Part shown: one piece after another, positions 42,101 to 48,369 of the stretch
How the letters are laid out: each line of letters opens with the position of its first letter
Numbering within the stretch: the first letter of the stretch is position 1
NCBI GenBank assembly: GCA_944474755.1
Contig: OX104115.1
Span: 68,548,993-68,612,992, forward strand
Source: Limnoperna fortunei
Taxonomy: Eukaryota; Mollusca; Bivalvia; Mytilida; Modiolidae
Length of the DNA stretch: 64,000 nt
Direction of reading: 5' to 3'
Program-made: the position numbers and the translations under genes
The notes under the pieces: generated by a model
Databases searched by the model: none
What the model was told of the DNA's origin: nothing
The model's input: only the letters and a program-made list of their open reading frames with translations

Positions 42101-43144
42101 AAGACGATCACTAATTGTTTACAGGACTAATCACATCGTTTCTAAAATCACAACCGTTGATTTGGTTAGAAAAAAGTATTATAGAGGCCCTTAACTGACA
42201 AGAATTGCCAGTTTTCCTGCCAAAGGTTTTCACCGCGTACTCCGGCTTCCCTTCTTCCCTCAAAAAACAGCTTGACTCTATGAAAAACGGTGGATTTGAG
42301 TAAACATAAAAAAACGAACGTTTTATCCTTATTGTTTTTGTAGATAACAGATTCCCCTCTTTGTGTTACTGTGGAGCACATCCGCACTGGACTTGTTGCT
42401 AAGACACAACCATCGGCTGTCCGTGTTTACGACTACTATCAACCATGTAAGTTAGTAAGATTGTCATATAGCATGATATAAGTCAATTTATCTAAATATT
42501 TTAGAAAAAATAACTTTAAAAGGTTACTTCATATTTATTAGAAATGATGATAACATTATTTCTTTTTTGTCAACAAATATTGCATTTAATGCACGTTTTC
42601 ATTATTTAATATAGACTGTAGTTTGACTTAAATAGAGAACATGAATCGAACACAAACCCTGGCATGGACAAGGATATTAAGTAACCTGTCTCGATAGTGC
42701 CATGCTCCTCGCGCGATAAGGACACTTTAGGGTAAATTTAGAACAAGAGGAAACGATTTGTACGGCTAAAAAAGTTAAAATTCTCATTTTCTACTCCACT
42801 CTTTGTGCTTTTTTGTGGTGACAGCCAAAATTTAGTTCTCATCGTATTTTTAAATACATTTAGTGTTTGTTAATTTATTGTTGTCTTGACTACAGCTGAA
42901 AAACTGCGCATTCAACATCAAACAACCATTAAATCTATCAAAACGCTATCGTCACAATTAAATTTTTCATAAAATCAGGACATCGTTATTTATTTGTCAA
43001 AAATAAAGCATTAATACTACGCCTTAAATTTACGCATTTATTAATTGTTTCATAGCCAATCAAGTGACAACATTCTACCAGTCGCAGCTTCTGAAGGGTT
43101 CATCGGTTTGTGACGTTTGCAAAGACTGTAGTGGCTGTGCATAG
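730..43144 (+). CDS. CD109: CD109/TEP-like thioester alpha-2-macroglobulin-family protein (5' partial, 25 exons)
   Basis: Twenty-five exons with GT/AG borders join without a phase break into 1,089 residues plus TAG. Family members are about 1,450 residues, so roughly the first 350-400 residues (signal peptide, MG1-MG3) lie left of the window. Visible in order: an MG4-type start ([11 protein letters not shown]), a domain with [15 protein letters not shown], the bait-domain start with AVDQSVLLL, a bait segment ending [20 protein letters not shown], the thioester PTGCGEQTM, the partner His in VIHTDMQGG, the rest of the alpha-helical thioester domain, and a receptor-binding domain ([12 protein letters not shown]). 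The C-terminus has four cysteines ([10 protein letters not shown]). Family members are secreted or surface-attached and bind targets covalently through the thioester. A His at this place is shared by C3, CD109 and insect TEPs, whereas A2M has Asn, so ester formation with hydroxyls is expected. No GPI-type hydrophobic tail is seen, so secretion is likelier than anchoring. Orthology to CD109 rather than another TEP is not proven. Confidence 0.93.
1276..1374 (+). CDS. Macroglobulin exon b
   Basis: Acceptor TGTTTTAG, donor GTACAC, 33 whole codons. It encodes [12 protein letters not shown] and [12 protein letters not shown], the SPSxSYIQL strand usual in this family. Confidence 0.92.
1770..1832 (+). 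CDS. Macroglobulin exon c
   Basis: Acceptor TTTCATTTAAG, donor GTACAT, 21 whole codons ([21 protein letters not shown] without its last residue is within a macroglobulin beta domain). Phase is kept on both sides. Confidence 0.88.
2133..2324 (+). CDS. Macroglobulin exon d
   Basis: Acceptor TTTTTTCACCACAG, donor GTACGT, 64 codons. It contains [20 protein letters not shown] and ends [11 protein letters not shown]. Many relatives have Cys where this protein has Val (VExCFxN), so one disulphide position appears to be missing. Confidence 0.93.
2823..2972 (+). CDS. Macroglobulin exon e (bait-region domain start)
   Basis: Acceptor TTATTTACAG, donor GTAGGT, 50 codons. It encodes [18 protein letters not shown] and [16 protein letters not shown], the hallmark of the domain that carries the bait loop. 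The donor opens the 25,170-bp repeat-filled intron. Confidence 0.94.
3203..5163 (+). mobile_element. Repeat element copy A1 (non-autonomous, HINE-like)
   Basis: It opens with two 57-bp-spaced copies of a palindromic module (AAGGTCTTTCCC / GGGAAAGACCTT, at 3203-3235 and 3260-3292) and an (ATT)n run. The body begins CTTTTTCTCCCC. It ends GACAGACCTTCTCATTTG with a terminal hairpin (CATTTGTTC / GAACAAATG, 5126-5146) followed by TTAATTATT. No protein of its own is seen. The class assignment (Helentron-associated, pearl-like) rests on architecture only. Confidence 0.7.
3782..4600 (+). repeat. Internal tandem repeat of A1, unit about 157 bp, about 5 copies
   Basis: The phrase AACTCAAAAACCATAAAA recurs about every 157 bp (near 3785, 3942, 4100, 4256, 4411 and 4570). 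Each unit continues with GAAGCAGA, TCCTCTCATTGAGATCTAC, CCGTTTT and GGTTATGGCCCTTGAC. Confidence 0.85.
5164..6700 (+). mobile_element. Repeat element copy A2
   Basis: It starts with three palindromic AAGGTCTTTCC modules (5164, 5227 and a variant near 5290) spaced by (ATT)n. The body begins CTTCTTTTCCGCCGTC. It ends GGGAAAGACCTCACATTTG and a hairpin before TTCATTATTATT. The interior holds direct repeats AGGTCAAAGGTCA at 5758-5770 and 5778-5790. Confidence 0.7.
5811..6295 (+). repeat. Internal tandem repeat of A2, about 157-bp unit, 3 copies
   Basis: GAACCGTTTAGGAGTTATTG recurs near 5911, 6068 and 6226. Units carry AACTCGAAAACCGTAAA, AGAAGCAGACAATAAAT and TGATTGGTTTTTGAC. They are diverged homologues of the A1 units. 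Confidence 0.8.
6701..8049 (+). mobile_element. Repeat element copy A3
   Basis: The body begins TTTTTCTTTTTCTCCCC and includes GGTTTGCCAGAAGGGG and an AGGTCAAAGGTCA block near 7118-7152. It ends GTGGGAAAGACCTTCTCAT with a CATTTGTTC/GAACAAATG hairpin near 8022-8042. It follows A2 directly in the same orientation. Confidence 0.7.
8050..9107 (+). mobile_element. Repeat element copy A4
   Basis: It starts at a short (TTA)n with CTTCTTCCGCGG, has AGGTCA repeats near 8460-8495, and ends with the shared GGGAAAGACCTTCTCATTTG hairpin near 9060-9095 and TTTAATTATT. Confidence 0.7.
9108..10540 (+). mobile_element. Repeat element copy A5
   Basis: A palindromic module lies at 9109-9141, then an (ATT)n run at about 9156-9190 and CTTTTTCTCCCC. 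The body is closely similar to A1, with about two 157-bp internal units (9640-9990). It ends at the shared hairpin near 10500-10534. The A1/A5 similarity suggests recent duplication. Confidence 0.7.
10541..11598 (+). mobile_element. Repeat element copy A6
   Basis: It begins TTATTATTATTTTTCTTTTT, has GGTTTGCCAGAAGGGG, an AGGTCA block near 10962-10998, and ends with the shared terminal hairpin near 11558-11590. Confidence 0.7.
12063..12102 (+). promoter_or_regulatory. Inverted pair of DR1-like nuclear-receptor motifs in B1 leader
   Basis: TGACCTTTGACCT at 12063-12075 and AGGTCAAAGGTCA at 12090-12102 are perfect DR1 consensus sites in opposite orientation. The second is followed by AGGTCACG. 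The same block recurs in B2 (about 16718-16760) and B3 (about 21991-22035). Binding is not shown, only the match. Confidence 0.4.
12230..15967 (+). repeat. Minisatellite array 1, unit about 155 bp, about 24 copies
   Basis: Each unit contains GGATTTGACTTCATTTTATA, GGAGTTATCTCCCATTATAT, TGATTGGTTTTT, ACTCATTAACTATTAATGAT, AAAGGGAAACGAAAGAGTGC, AAAATGTTGGTCTCTTAAAG and GAGCAACTTTGTTACATTTA. Variants with TTATTGG or AGAGGGAAACTAAAG recur in runs, implying higher-order duplication. Short stop-free stretches inside it are not genes. Confidence 0.95.
16321..20507 (+). mobile_element. Repeat element copy B2 (3' end lost at the LINE)
   Basis: The head (CTTTTCTCTTTTCTTCCGCC onward) and leader are nearly identical to B1. 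It then runs into array 2. The unique tail is missing because the sequence changes to LINE at about 20508. Confidence 0.7.
16885..20507 (+). repeat. Minisatellite array 2, unit about 155 bp, about 23 copies
   Basis: It has the same unit as array 1. Several units alternate between an AAAGGGAAACGAAAG form and an AGAGGGAAACTAAAG form, giving a two-unit (about 310-bp) higher order in places. A broken unit occurs near 20407, where GCAAAATTATATATGCAACT rejoins the array. Confidence 0.95.
20508..21721 (+). pseudogene. LINE ORF2 C-terminal fragment with one in-frame TGA
   Basis: The open frame enters as [17 protein letters not shown]. It contains the post-polymerase signature [13 protein letters not shown] and then TGA at 20999-21001. 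The same frame goes on with [19 protein letters not shown] and [11 protein letters not shown], a Cys/His knuckle usual downstream of LINE reverse transcriptase, and ends [12 protein letters not shown] and TAA at 21719-21721. No reverse-transcriptase catalytic motif is present, so it cannot retrotranspose itself. Between residues IFGPLTF and FRSRI lies a GC-richer segment (about 21195-21600) rich in hairpins and unlike the AT-rich flanks. It keeps the frame. It may be a lineage-specific insertion in the LINE, but without other copies I cannot tell. Confidence 0.8.
21201..21375 (+). other. Four in-register hairpins (9-bp stem, 13-nt loop) inside the LINE ORF
   Basis: Stems: GCACTGACC/GGTCAGTGC (21201-21209, 21223-21231), CAGCTGTCC/GGACAGCTG (21246-21254, 21268-21276), CAGCTGATC/GATCAGCTG (21297-21305, 21319-21327) and CAGCCGACC/GGTCGGCTG (21345-21353, 21367-21375). 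Every loop is 13 nt and contains CGCCA or CGGCA. Starts are 45, 51 and 48 nt apart, all multiples of three. The arms differ between copies but stay perfectly paired. The encoded repeat is roughly PA(D/V)(H/Q)TPxx(V/D)SCP. Confidence 0.9.
21801..21854 (+). other. LINE 3' UTR double hairpin
   Basis: A 12-bp stem AACATGGACTGG/CCAGTCCATGTT (21801-21812, 21819-21830, 6-nt loop) is followed at once by GACTTTG/CAAAGTC (21831-21837, 21848-21854). A second CTTTG/CAAAG hairpin lies just before the LINE end. Some LINE reverse transcriptases bind a 3' stem-loop, so a role in priming recognition is plausible. Confidence 0.7.
21959..24180 (+). mobile_element. Repeat element copy B3 (5' head missing)
   Basis: It begins inside the B leader, has array 3, a second copy of the GGGGTCTTCACCATAGA motif, and the unique tail ending GACCCTCAAATG, GTTCAACCGAAC and TTTAATATTA. 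The head found in B1 and B2 is absent. Confidence 0.7.
22165..23804 (+). repeat. Minisatellite array 3, unit about 155 bp, about 10.6 copies
   Basis: It has the same unit family as arrays 1 and 2, with GGAGTTATCTCCCATTATAT in each unit. It ends at the motif AGAGGCATGGGGTCTTCACC. Confidence 0.95.
24181..25570 (+). mobile_element. Repeat element copy C1, different body with shared ends
   Basis: It starts at (ATT)n with CTTTTCTTCCGATC and ends GAGGGAAAGACCTTCCTGTG, with a weak terminal pairing (TAGTTC/GAACAA region) and TTTTATTATT. The interior is unlike A or B, has higher GC and no 155-bp array, and contains a foldback at 25268-25359. No protein is recognised. Confidence 0.55.
25268..25359 (+). 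other. Imperfect foldback, about 35-nt arms
   Basis: AAAAAGGGCCC then CTCCACCCAGGGACAGCATG pairs, with a few mismatches, with CATGCTGGCCCTGGGGTGGAG then CGGGCCCTTTTT around a 15-nt AT-rich loop. Confidence 0.7.
25571..26625 (+). mobile_element. Repeat element copy A7
   Basis: The body begins CTTTTCTTTTCCGCCATC, has an AGGTCAAAGGTCA block near 25979-26013, and ends with the shared CATTTGTTC/GAACAAATG hairpin near 26594-26614. Confidence 0.7.
26626..27687 (+). mobile_element. Repeat element copy A8, last of the chain
   Basis: It begins TATTTTTCTTTTTCTCCCC, carries GGTTTGCCAGAAGGGG and an AGGTCA block near 27040-27076, and ends with the shared terminal hairpin near 27655-27677 and TTTAATTAAT. 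No element follows, and intron sequence resumes. Confidence 0.7.
28143..28298 (+). CDS. Macroglobulin exon f
   Basis: Acceptor TTCATTTTTAG, donor GTAAAT, 52 codons. It reads [16 protein letters not shown] and ends [13 protein letters not shown], continuing exon e across the giant intron without a phase break. Confidence 0.93.
28643..28697 (+). CDS. Macroglobulin exon g
   Basis: Encodes [18 protein letters not shown], the strand just before the bait loop. It ends one base into a codon (donor GTAAGT). Confidence 0.9.
29822..29999 (+). CDS. Macroglobulin exon h (bait region)
   Basis: Acceptor TTATTTTCAAG, donor GTAAGG. It contains the variable bait stretch (about 45 residues, rich in N, Q, S, T) and ends [17 protein letters not shown], the conserved close of the bait region. 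Confidence 0.93.
30502..30619 (+). CDS. Macroglobulin exon i
   Basis: Acceptor TTTTATTTAG, donor GTTAGT. It encodes [20 protein letters not shown] and [10 protein letters not shown], strongly conserved in the family. Confidence 0.95.
31391..31504 (+). CDS. Macroglobulin exon j
   Basis: Acceptor TATCTTTCAG, donor GTAAAT, 38 codons: [20 protein letters not shown] then [10 protein letters not shown]. Confidence 0.94.
32292..32393 (+). CDS. Macroglobulin exon k
   Basis: Acceptor CATCTTTTTAAAG, donor GTGAGT, 34 codons beginning [14 protein letters not shown]. The phase is intact. Confidence 0.88.
33340..35335 (-). repeat. Diverged, inverted A-type repeat copies in an intron
   Basis: The region reads as the reverse complement of A-element phrases, for example GCTGCTATGGTTTGACCTTG near 34630 and GGACAAAATGCCACTTCCTG near 34530. 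It ends with the palindromic module AAGGTCTTTCC / GGGAAAGACCTT near 35307-35333. Divergence is much greater than in the chain, so this is an older insertion, probably of two copies. Confidence 0.6.
35448..35576 (+). CDS. Macroglobulin exon l
   Basis: Acceptor TTTACCGTACAG, donor GTAAGT, 43 codons: [20 protein letters not shown] then [20 protein letters not shown]. Confidence 0.9.
36111..36249 (+). CDS. Macroglobulin exon m
   Basis: Acceptor CATATCTTGCAG, donor GTAAAA. It begins [16 protein letters not shown], the linker after the activation region. It ends one base into a codon. Confidence 0.92.
36610..36786 (+). CDS. Macroglobulin exon n (thioester motif GCGEQ)
   Basis: It encodes [20 protein letters not shown] then CGEQTM. 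The thioester codons GGA TGT GGT GAA CAA are at 36666-36680, so both the Cys and the Gln that form the bond are intact. It continues with [14 protein letters not shown]. Confidence 0.97.
37196..37277 (+). CDS. Macroglobulin exon o
   Basis: Acceptor CAATTTTTAG, donor GTAAGG. It encodes [20 protein letters not shown] and RDKSGSM. The Trp codon is split with the next exon. Confidence 0.94.
37505..37625 (-). repeat. SINE copy with internal deletion
   Basis: It contains TTTAACGCCACTTTCAGCAA, CATGGCGTCCAGTTTTTATT and GAAGCCGGAGTACC, then jumps to CCACTAGGCCACCGAGGCCC, the reverse of the tRNA-like head. The middle found in the copy at 56090 is missing. Confidence 0.7.
38183..38339 (+). CDS. Macroglobulin exon p (partner histidine)
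   Basis: Acceptor CAATTCTTGCAG, donor GTAGGC. It encodes [20 protein letters not shown] and ends [14 protein letters not shown]. The His codon CAC is at 38325-38327, in the position that in C3 and CD109 catalyses attack on the thioester. Confidence 0.95.
38658..38732 (+). CDS. Macroglobulin exon q
   Basis: Acceptor TGTATTTTAAG, donor GTAAGT, 25 codons: [20 protein letters not shown] then RGLQG, completing the HTDMQGG motif. Confidence 0.93.
39115..39292 (+). CDS. Macroglobulin exon r
   Basis: Acceptor ATATTTTTAG, donor GTAAAT. It encodes [20 protein letters not shown] then [10 protein letters not shown], an inner helix pair of the thioester domain. Confidence 0.94.
40155..40366 (+). CDS. 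Macroglobulin exon s
   Basis: Acceptor ACTTTTTTGTAG, donor GTATTT. It encodes [20 protein letters not shown] and [18 protein letters not shown], the conserved end of the thioester-domain barrel. Confidence 0.95.
40514..40663 (+). CDS. Macroglobulin exon t
   Basis: Acceptor TATTTTGCAG, donor GTAGGC, 50 codons: [20 protein letters not shown] onward, completing the [10 protein letters not shown] motif. Confidence 0.95.
41296..41358 (+). CDS. Macroglobulin exon u
   Basis: Acceptor CTTTTTTTCAG, donor GTAATT, 21 codons: [20 protein letters not shown] then E, with the G-x-G-x-ALV strand of the second CUB part. Confidence 0.92.
41481..41590 (+). CDS. Macroglobulin exon v (receptor-binding domain)
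   Basis: Acceptor TTATGATTTTAG, donor GTAAAA. It encodes [20 protein letters not shown] and MKVKTCTR, the first strands of the C-terminal macroglobulin domain. Confidence 0.92.
41770..41917 (+). CDS. Macroglobulin exon w (receptor-binding domain)
   Basis: Acceptor CTGTTTACACAG, donor GTTTGT. It encodes [20 protein letters not shown] and RKVILYFDE, typical of A2M_recep. Confidence 0.94.
42344..42446 (+). CDS. Macroglobulin exon x (receptor-binding domain)
   Basis: Acceptor TTGTTTTTGTAG, donor GTAAGT. It encodes [20 protein letters not shown] and [10 protein letters not shown], the last core strands. Confidence 0.94.
43056..43144 (+). CDS. Macroglobulin last coding exon, Cys-rich C-terminus
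   Basis: Acceptor TTGTTTCATAG. It encodes [20 protein letters not shown] then VCKDCSGCA and TAG at 43142-43144. The bases TA are followed by GTAAGTTC, a full donor consensus, so the exon may be spliced after TA at 43143. A downstream exon beginning with G would restore TAG. A polyadenylation signal AATAAA at 43229-43234 could serve an unspliced end. Confidence 0.88.
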
Positions 43145-43415
43145 TAAGTTCTATCAAATCTTAAATGACCTGAGTAGTTTTATTTCGAGAATCATTAGGA
43201 AAATCAATAGGAGGAAATGTCGCAAAGAAATAAAAAGACAAACTTTTGAAAGGGTTTTCTTATAAAGAAAGTTCTATTATAATTTCCTGTAGCGTAAGTT
43301 AAATAGATATATACAACCTTTCATGTCAACATGCAAAAAAAGAAGGAAGGTTTAAAACTTAGGAAGCAAGCCCGACACAATGCAATGTTGTTCATACCAT
43401 TTTAATTATACTTAC
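43145..43415 (+). other. 3' flank or intron after the stop codon
   Basis: AT-rich, with AATAAA at 43229-43234. It is either the short 3' UTR or the start of a UTR intron. Nothing else is recognised. Confidence 0.4.
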
Positions 43416-44290
43416 TTAATCCTCTTCGTGCTGGGAAGCACATGAGGCCATCATCAGGGACTTCCATGTCTGTGTGTCCTGGGACTGATGGTGTATTTGT
43501 CCCGATGTCAAGTCCTTTTCCTTCATCTCTTTCTCCACATATCTTCTCCATGTCTCCTTTGGTCTGCCTCTATTTCTTTTACCTGCTGGTGTCCATCTCA
43601 AAGCAACCCTAGGGATGGCAGTTGGGTGCATTCTGCAGCCGTGTCCAATCCATAACCATCTTCTTTTTTATGACCCTGCGACGACATGTCGGGGGGGGGC
43701 ATTAAGTTTTACTCATGTCCGTCCGTCTGTCTGTCTGTCAAGCTTTTCTCCGTAGATGAGAACAATTTGAAATTTGGCAGGGTGGTTTAGTATCACAAGT
43801 TGTACGTCCAAAGGGACCTTCAGACCTGTCGGACAACTACTTCCTGTTTGGGACTTCATTTATCGGGGGCATCCGTGTCCCATGTACACATTCTTCAATT
43901 TTTTATTTCTTGTGAAAGCGGTGTGGTGTTAGTTCTCAAATACAGGTCCTTGTTGGTAGTTTTGTTTGGCCAGTAAATGAGCAAGATTCTGCGGAGGCAT
44001 CTAGTTTAGAACACGTTTAACTTAGAAGTTATAGTATTGGTCATCTTGAAAGATTCGGAGCCATAAAGCAGAACTCCAAGGACATTGCTCTGACTTTTGG
44101 TGTATTTGCTGATTTTGGTTGATCTCCAGATATTACGGAGTGCAGCATATGCTCCTGTCATGTCTGTGGCTTTTGAGATCCGGGCTCCAATATCAACTCC
44201 AGAATTTCTATCAGTTAAAATTCTGCTGCCTAGATATATAAAATCAGTTACTTCCTCGCTGTTTGCCCTATAGCGTAATGTGTTCTTCTA
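43416..44290 (-). pseudogene. LINE remnant, ORF2 C-terminal part, interrupted
   Basis: Read on the minus strand, 44290-43920 encodes pieces such as DFIYLGSRILTDRNSG, DIGARISKATDMTGAYAAL and LLYGSESFKMT, the thumb region of a non-LTR reverse transcriptase. After an interruption, 43670-43416 encodes HPTAIPRVALRWTP, RNRGRPKETWRRYV and KEMKEKDLT, the common LINE C-terminus. Stops and the insertion make it dead. It lies in the possible 3' UTR intron of the macroglobulin gene, on the opposite strand. Confidence 0.8.
43675..43915. repeat. Short repeat inserted into the LINE remnant
   Basis: LINE coding similarity stops near 43672 and resumes near 43920. The insert starts ACCCTGCGACGACATGTCGG with a G run, then has (GTCC/GTCT)n and AAGCTTTTCTCCGTAGATGA. 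It resembles short interspersed repeats, but the class is unknown to me. Confidence 0.55.
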
Positions 44291-45637
44291 TTCTATTATT
44301 TATTTTCATAATTTTTCATAATGTTAATGTGGTTAGCTCAAACTTTTATACTAGTATTCCAAAATCATCTGGGACCACGCTGGTAGGGTAACCAATGTTG
44401 TTCTCTTTAGGGTTTGTTTTGTTATCATGCAGAATGTTGAGGATAAGTTCAGGAAATCCTAAAGTTTGAGATGTTTTATGAACTTGGGATCTAGGCGCAG
44501 ACCTTAGGTTGCTTCGTATTTGATGATTGTCATGCTCCTTGATCGTAAAACACTTGTTTAAATCTCGAAGAAGTATACGCATTGTAGCCTAAAAGTGTAA
44601 AATTTCCTAGGGCATCAGGAAAACACAAGTCTTTTCAATTCTAGGATTCTTTATTAATCTAATAATAAACTCTACTAGTATAATAATAAAAAGACAATTA
44701 TTATCACAATCACATTAAAATAAGTACTTACTTATGGGGTGTTTTAGTGACATAACAATATATCATATGCATCCAATGATATGCAATATACAAAGTGTTA
44801 TCAATACAATATCTTTTCAAAATAATATTTCAAATAACTATAATGAAATTATACCATATTTGATAATTATAAATAATATATCTTCTAATTTATAGTCTTT
44901 AAACACGAAATGAACTATTGTTAACAAATACAATGTTAAGGTAGATAACTCTAGATCTTAATCATACATCAATTGCAACTTTAACTCACCAATTTGTGGA
45001 ACTCAGTTTATAAACAAATCAAGACCACTACATCTCAGTAAAGTAGCATTTATCAGCTATTACAATAAAAAACGTCCTGTAAACAATGATATGAAATAAT
45101 AAGCACCCTGGCCTAAATATGATTAAAGTCATATCAAACATTATAAATATTATAAAACCATGAAGATCATATGTAAAGTTATGAATGATCAAATCATAAT
45201 TACATTATAAAATATGACGTCACAATGAATGACTGACCACAAATGTGTTACATGACAAAAAGGTCATGGTCATTCATGAAAATACTCAACAGTCTCTTTC
45301 ATACACGTTCATACAAAAATCTCTTAAAATAACAAATTTACTTTCAGGGATTCACGAAACTTACCAAAATACTAATAAAGTAGTAATAATCTCAGTCAAG
45401 GTACCTTAAGAACTAATAATAACTTACGTCTTATAAAGTCTTCTCAATCACAGAATACTAATTCCAAACAATAAACTATAAATCCTTCCAAGTATGAAAT
45501 ATGAATGTCTATAATAAATGTCTATAACAGCTAATGTAATTCCATTATCAAGACTAAATAAGAAATATAGTATACAACTTGAACTTAAAACTTCAATAAA
45601 CTTTTCTAAACTTCCATAACTATCTACATGTATCTAG
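44291..45637. other. AT-rich sequence without recognised gene
   Basis: Very AT-rich. A minus-strand open stretch at 44346-44582 has no recognisable domain. I see no splice-consistent exon or RNA gene. Confidence 0.4.
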
Positions 45638-45790
45638 GGGCCGAATGGTTAAGGTAGTTCGTCTACTATTGATGACGTAGTCTGTCAACACTGAGATTGC
45701 GGGTTCGATTCTCACTGCAGGGAGGGTGTACTCGACTCCAATCGTAATTGACAAGGACGTTAAACACGATTAAAACAAAACAAACAAATG
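45638..45790 (+). repeat. tRNA-derived SINE with 9-bp target-site duplication
   Basis: The head GGGGCCGAATGGTTAAGGTA resembles a tRNA A box, and GGTTCGATTCTC (45702-45713) is a good B box. The tail ends in AAAACAAAACAAACAAATG. TGTATCTAG flanks it at 45629-45637 and 45791-45799. The body reads through GGGTGTACTCGACTCC. It is not a tRNA gene because the arms do not fold as a cloverleaf ending in an acceptor stem. Confidence 0.85.
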
Positions 45791-46119
45791 TGTATCTAGA
45801 GAAGGAACATAAGAACTGCTCAGGGCAAAGAACCAATCAGATCAATGAGATCAGACACACCTCCAAAATAGGCTGGCCATATATAGAATCACTGTAAAGA
45901 AAGTGCAAATCCACAAAAAGATAATCCAGGAGAGATCTGATCACTATACCTTGTCATAAGATAATAACACAAAACATGATTAAACATGATTAAAAACATA
46001 TATTTTATTAAAACAATTAAAATGACCCCTATCACAGTAGTCGATACAAAGCGCAACAGTCTCCGATCCTACCTTAATCTCCATTTTTATACAGTGCCAT
46101 TCCAAATAGTCAGTCCATT

Positions 46120-46215
46120 CATGCATCCTGTTTCCTTATCGATTTATTATTTGTTAACTTGTTCTCTTCACCAATTTTTCAGCTATATCATAGCGTCTAG
46201 TTTTTATTATGGGAC
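46120..46215 (-). repeat. Fragment of the same SINE tail
   Basis: CAATTTTTCAGCTATATCAT then AGCGTCTAGTTTTTATTATG matches the tail module seen at 52995 and 56115. The tRNA-like head is absent. Confidence 0.5.
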
Positions 46216-46504
46216 CATTTTATTGTTCATTCAGTCATTGTACATACGAAAGTATTTGTCAACCTTCACATCATGTTTTTAACTGTAATTTGTAAACCTC
46301 AACTTGCTTTCTTTTCCTTTACAATACGAGCAGTTGATTGCATTAGCCTGCTGTCGCGTAAATAACCAGTCAATTAATGCACACAATTTTACCTCATTCT
46401 TTATTCTATGGTTTCTGGTAAAAGAGAATATAACCGCAATTCAACTTGAAAAATTATTATGATAAAATACCTTTGTTTTATAATAAAATACCTTTCTTTT
46501 TCAG

Positions 46505-46630
46505 GTTTTAAATTTAGAACTCCGTGAACATTGACAATTTGTAACTTTGTTATATATGTTATTTATATGTGATTGTGGTTCTATTATTTTAATAGTTTAT
46601 GATATAATAAAATATTAACTTTCATCAACT
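46505..46630 (+). other. Possible 3' UTR exon of the macroglobulin gene
   Basis: A strong acceptor (CTTTCTTTTTCAG) is followed by GTTTTAAATTTAG. AATAAA at 46606-46611 would give an end near 46630. Joined to TA at 43143 it gives TAG, the same stop as in the unspliced form. Inference only. Confidence 0.4.
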
Positions 46631-48369
46631 ACATGTAGTTTTATATTAAATGATATTAATATTTAACTGAACATATAACTCAATATAGAACATTATTACC
46701 CTTTGGTATTCACATGTTTGATTCACTTGGATTCAGTAGCACAAAGGTATATTTGAGACATTTAAATGCTACAGCTGAGACCATACTGGAAGATGCTAGT
46801 GCTTGACCAAAAAAGCTACCCAGAACGTACCCAGTTGGCGTGAATTACATGTCTTGTCGTTGGGCTAGATGAGGGGTGGATGAGGTTCTGGGGAAGTGTG
46901 TTGTCGGACTCTCGTAGATAACGCTTCTAGAACCACTGTATGTGCATTATAGTCGCTACAAAAGGATGAATTATCTACTCCAATCAAATATTTCGTACTT
47001 TGTCAAAGGCAGCCAATTTTCCTGTCCTTGGGTTCATAATTTTTGTCCAAACTGTTCCGAACTTGTCATCGCCCTAAATATAGCTGAAGTACTGCTTACT
47101 GAACGTTGGACAAACATTCAAGCAATCAATGTAAATGTGGTATAAAAGGCCAAGCCATGGTAAAATCCGTATATATTAGTGCGCAATAAATTATTTTTAT
47201 TATAATACGACAAAACATAAGCAGAGATGAAACGTTATATATGATAAAACAAAAATATATAAGTTGTACTTCATGCAAACATTCAGGATTTCCAAAACTC
47301 TTAACCTGTTCGGCTGTGTTTGTATTTAAAGACATATCTTTGTTTATGTATCTGTCGGTTTTGAATTGTTTAGACGTTCAATTGCTCAGTGCCTGGTAAT
47401 TTACCCGCCCTTCCTAGTGCTAGCATTATCCCTAAGATGCATGCTTTAGGTTGATACGTGATGTCTTGCAAACGTACGACAACGTGTTTTTTGGTTATCG
47501 AACATGTTGTTCACATTGTTTACAAGCAAAACTTCGAGAACTTTATTATAAAGAAAATGTTACGGCGCAGTAACAGGAAATACACAACATTGAAACTAAA
47601 CTACTGGTACAATTAATAACTTATTACATAGTATGGACCCAGCTGTAGAGTGGTTAAGGTAGTGTTACCTTTTGATTACACGCTTGTCGACGCTTCGGGT
47701 TACTGCGTGAATGGTGCGCTCGACTACGACAATGTAGAGAAATATAAAAATATGGAGAAGACGATTATAAGTTCTTGTAGCTGGTGGCTAATCCAAATTG
47801 GTTTTACTTGAACAATAAAATATGTTTAAATAATTATAAAAATAAATATACTTTTGCATTAATATATGATTGATCTTTTATATAAGTTTATTTGACTTGT
47901 ACATGTACATATGAGGAAGATATTGAATTCTGTATTACTACGACAGTTCTAATCACACTCTAATAATCTTTATCTTAAAACATACTCACGTTGAAATCGT
48001 GACTTTTTGTGAACATTTAATAACAGACATTAATGTTAAGCCATTAGTGTATGATTAGTACTATTCAGAATAAAATGTTGCGAACACAAATTTGTTAAGC
48101 AGCTATGCGACTTGCATCGTTAAGTTCATGAATGAAGTTAAGTAACTTTAATGCTTTGGTCGAAATATGATTTGGGAACGAAAATACTTTAAAAAGTTTG
48201 AAATTCAGCTGATTGCTCGTAAATACTACAGTGGTCATTGTTTACACGAGTTCCATACATACGTGTAGACGCCGTCTAGTTCAGATTGTATTTTTGCATT
48301 AACATATTATTGAAATTTCCAAAATCCACAACTGTAACATAAACCGACATCCACAACAAGCATTTATAA
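46631..48369. other. Intergenic, between two convergent genes
   Basis: AT-rich with no recognised coding region. A SINE-like head lies at 47641-47720. The flanking genes converge here, so both 3' ends should fall in this interval or just left of it. Confidence 0.5.
47641..47720 (+). repeat. Diverged tRNA-like SINE head
   Basis: AGAGTGGTTAAGGTAGTG resembles the A box, and CTTCGGGTTACTGCGTG sits at a degraded B-box position, followed by GTGCGCTCGACTACGAC as in the 45638 SINE. Confidence 0.5.

Noticed and set aside
44346..44582. Minus-strand open frame of 78 codons next to the LINE remnant
   Set aside because: No LINE or other protein similarity could be recognised and the composition is like the flanks.
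45638..45720. tRNA gene suggested by A- and B-box-like sequences
   Set aside because: No acceptor stem or proper anticodon arm, and the body continues into a SINE with a target-site duplication.
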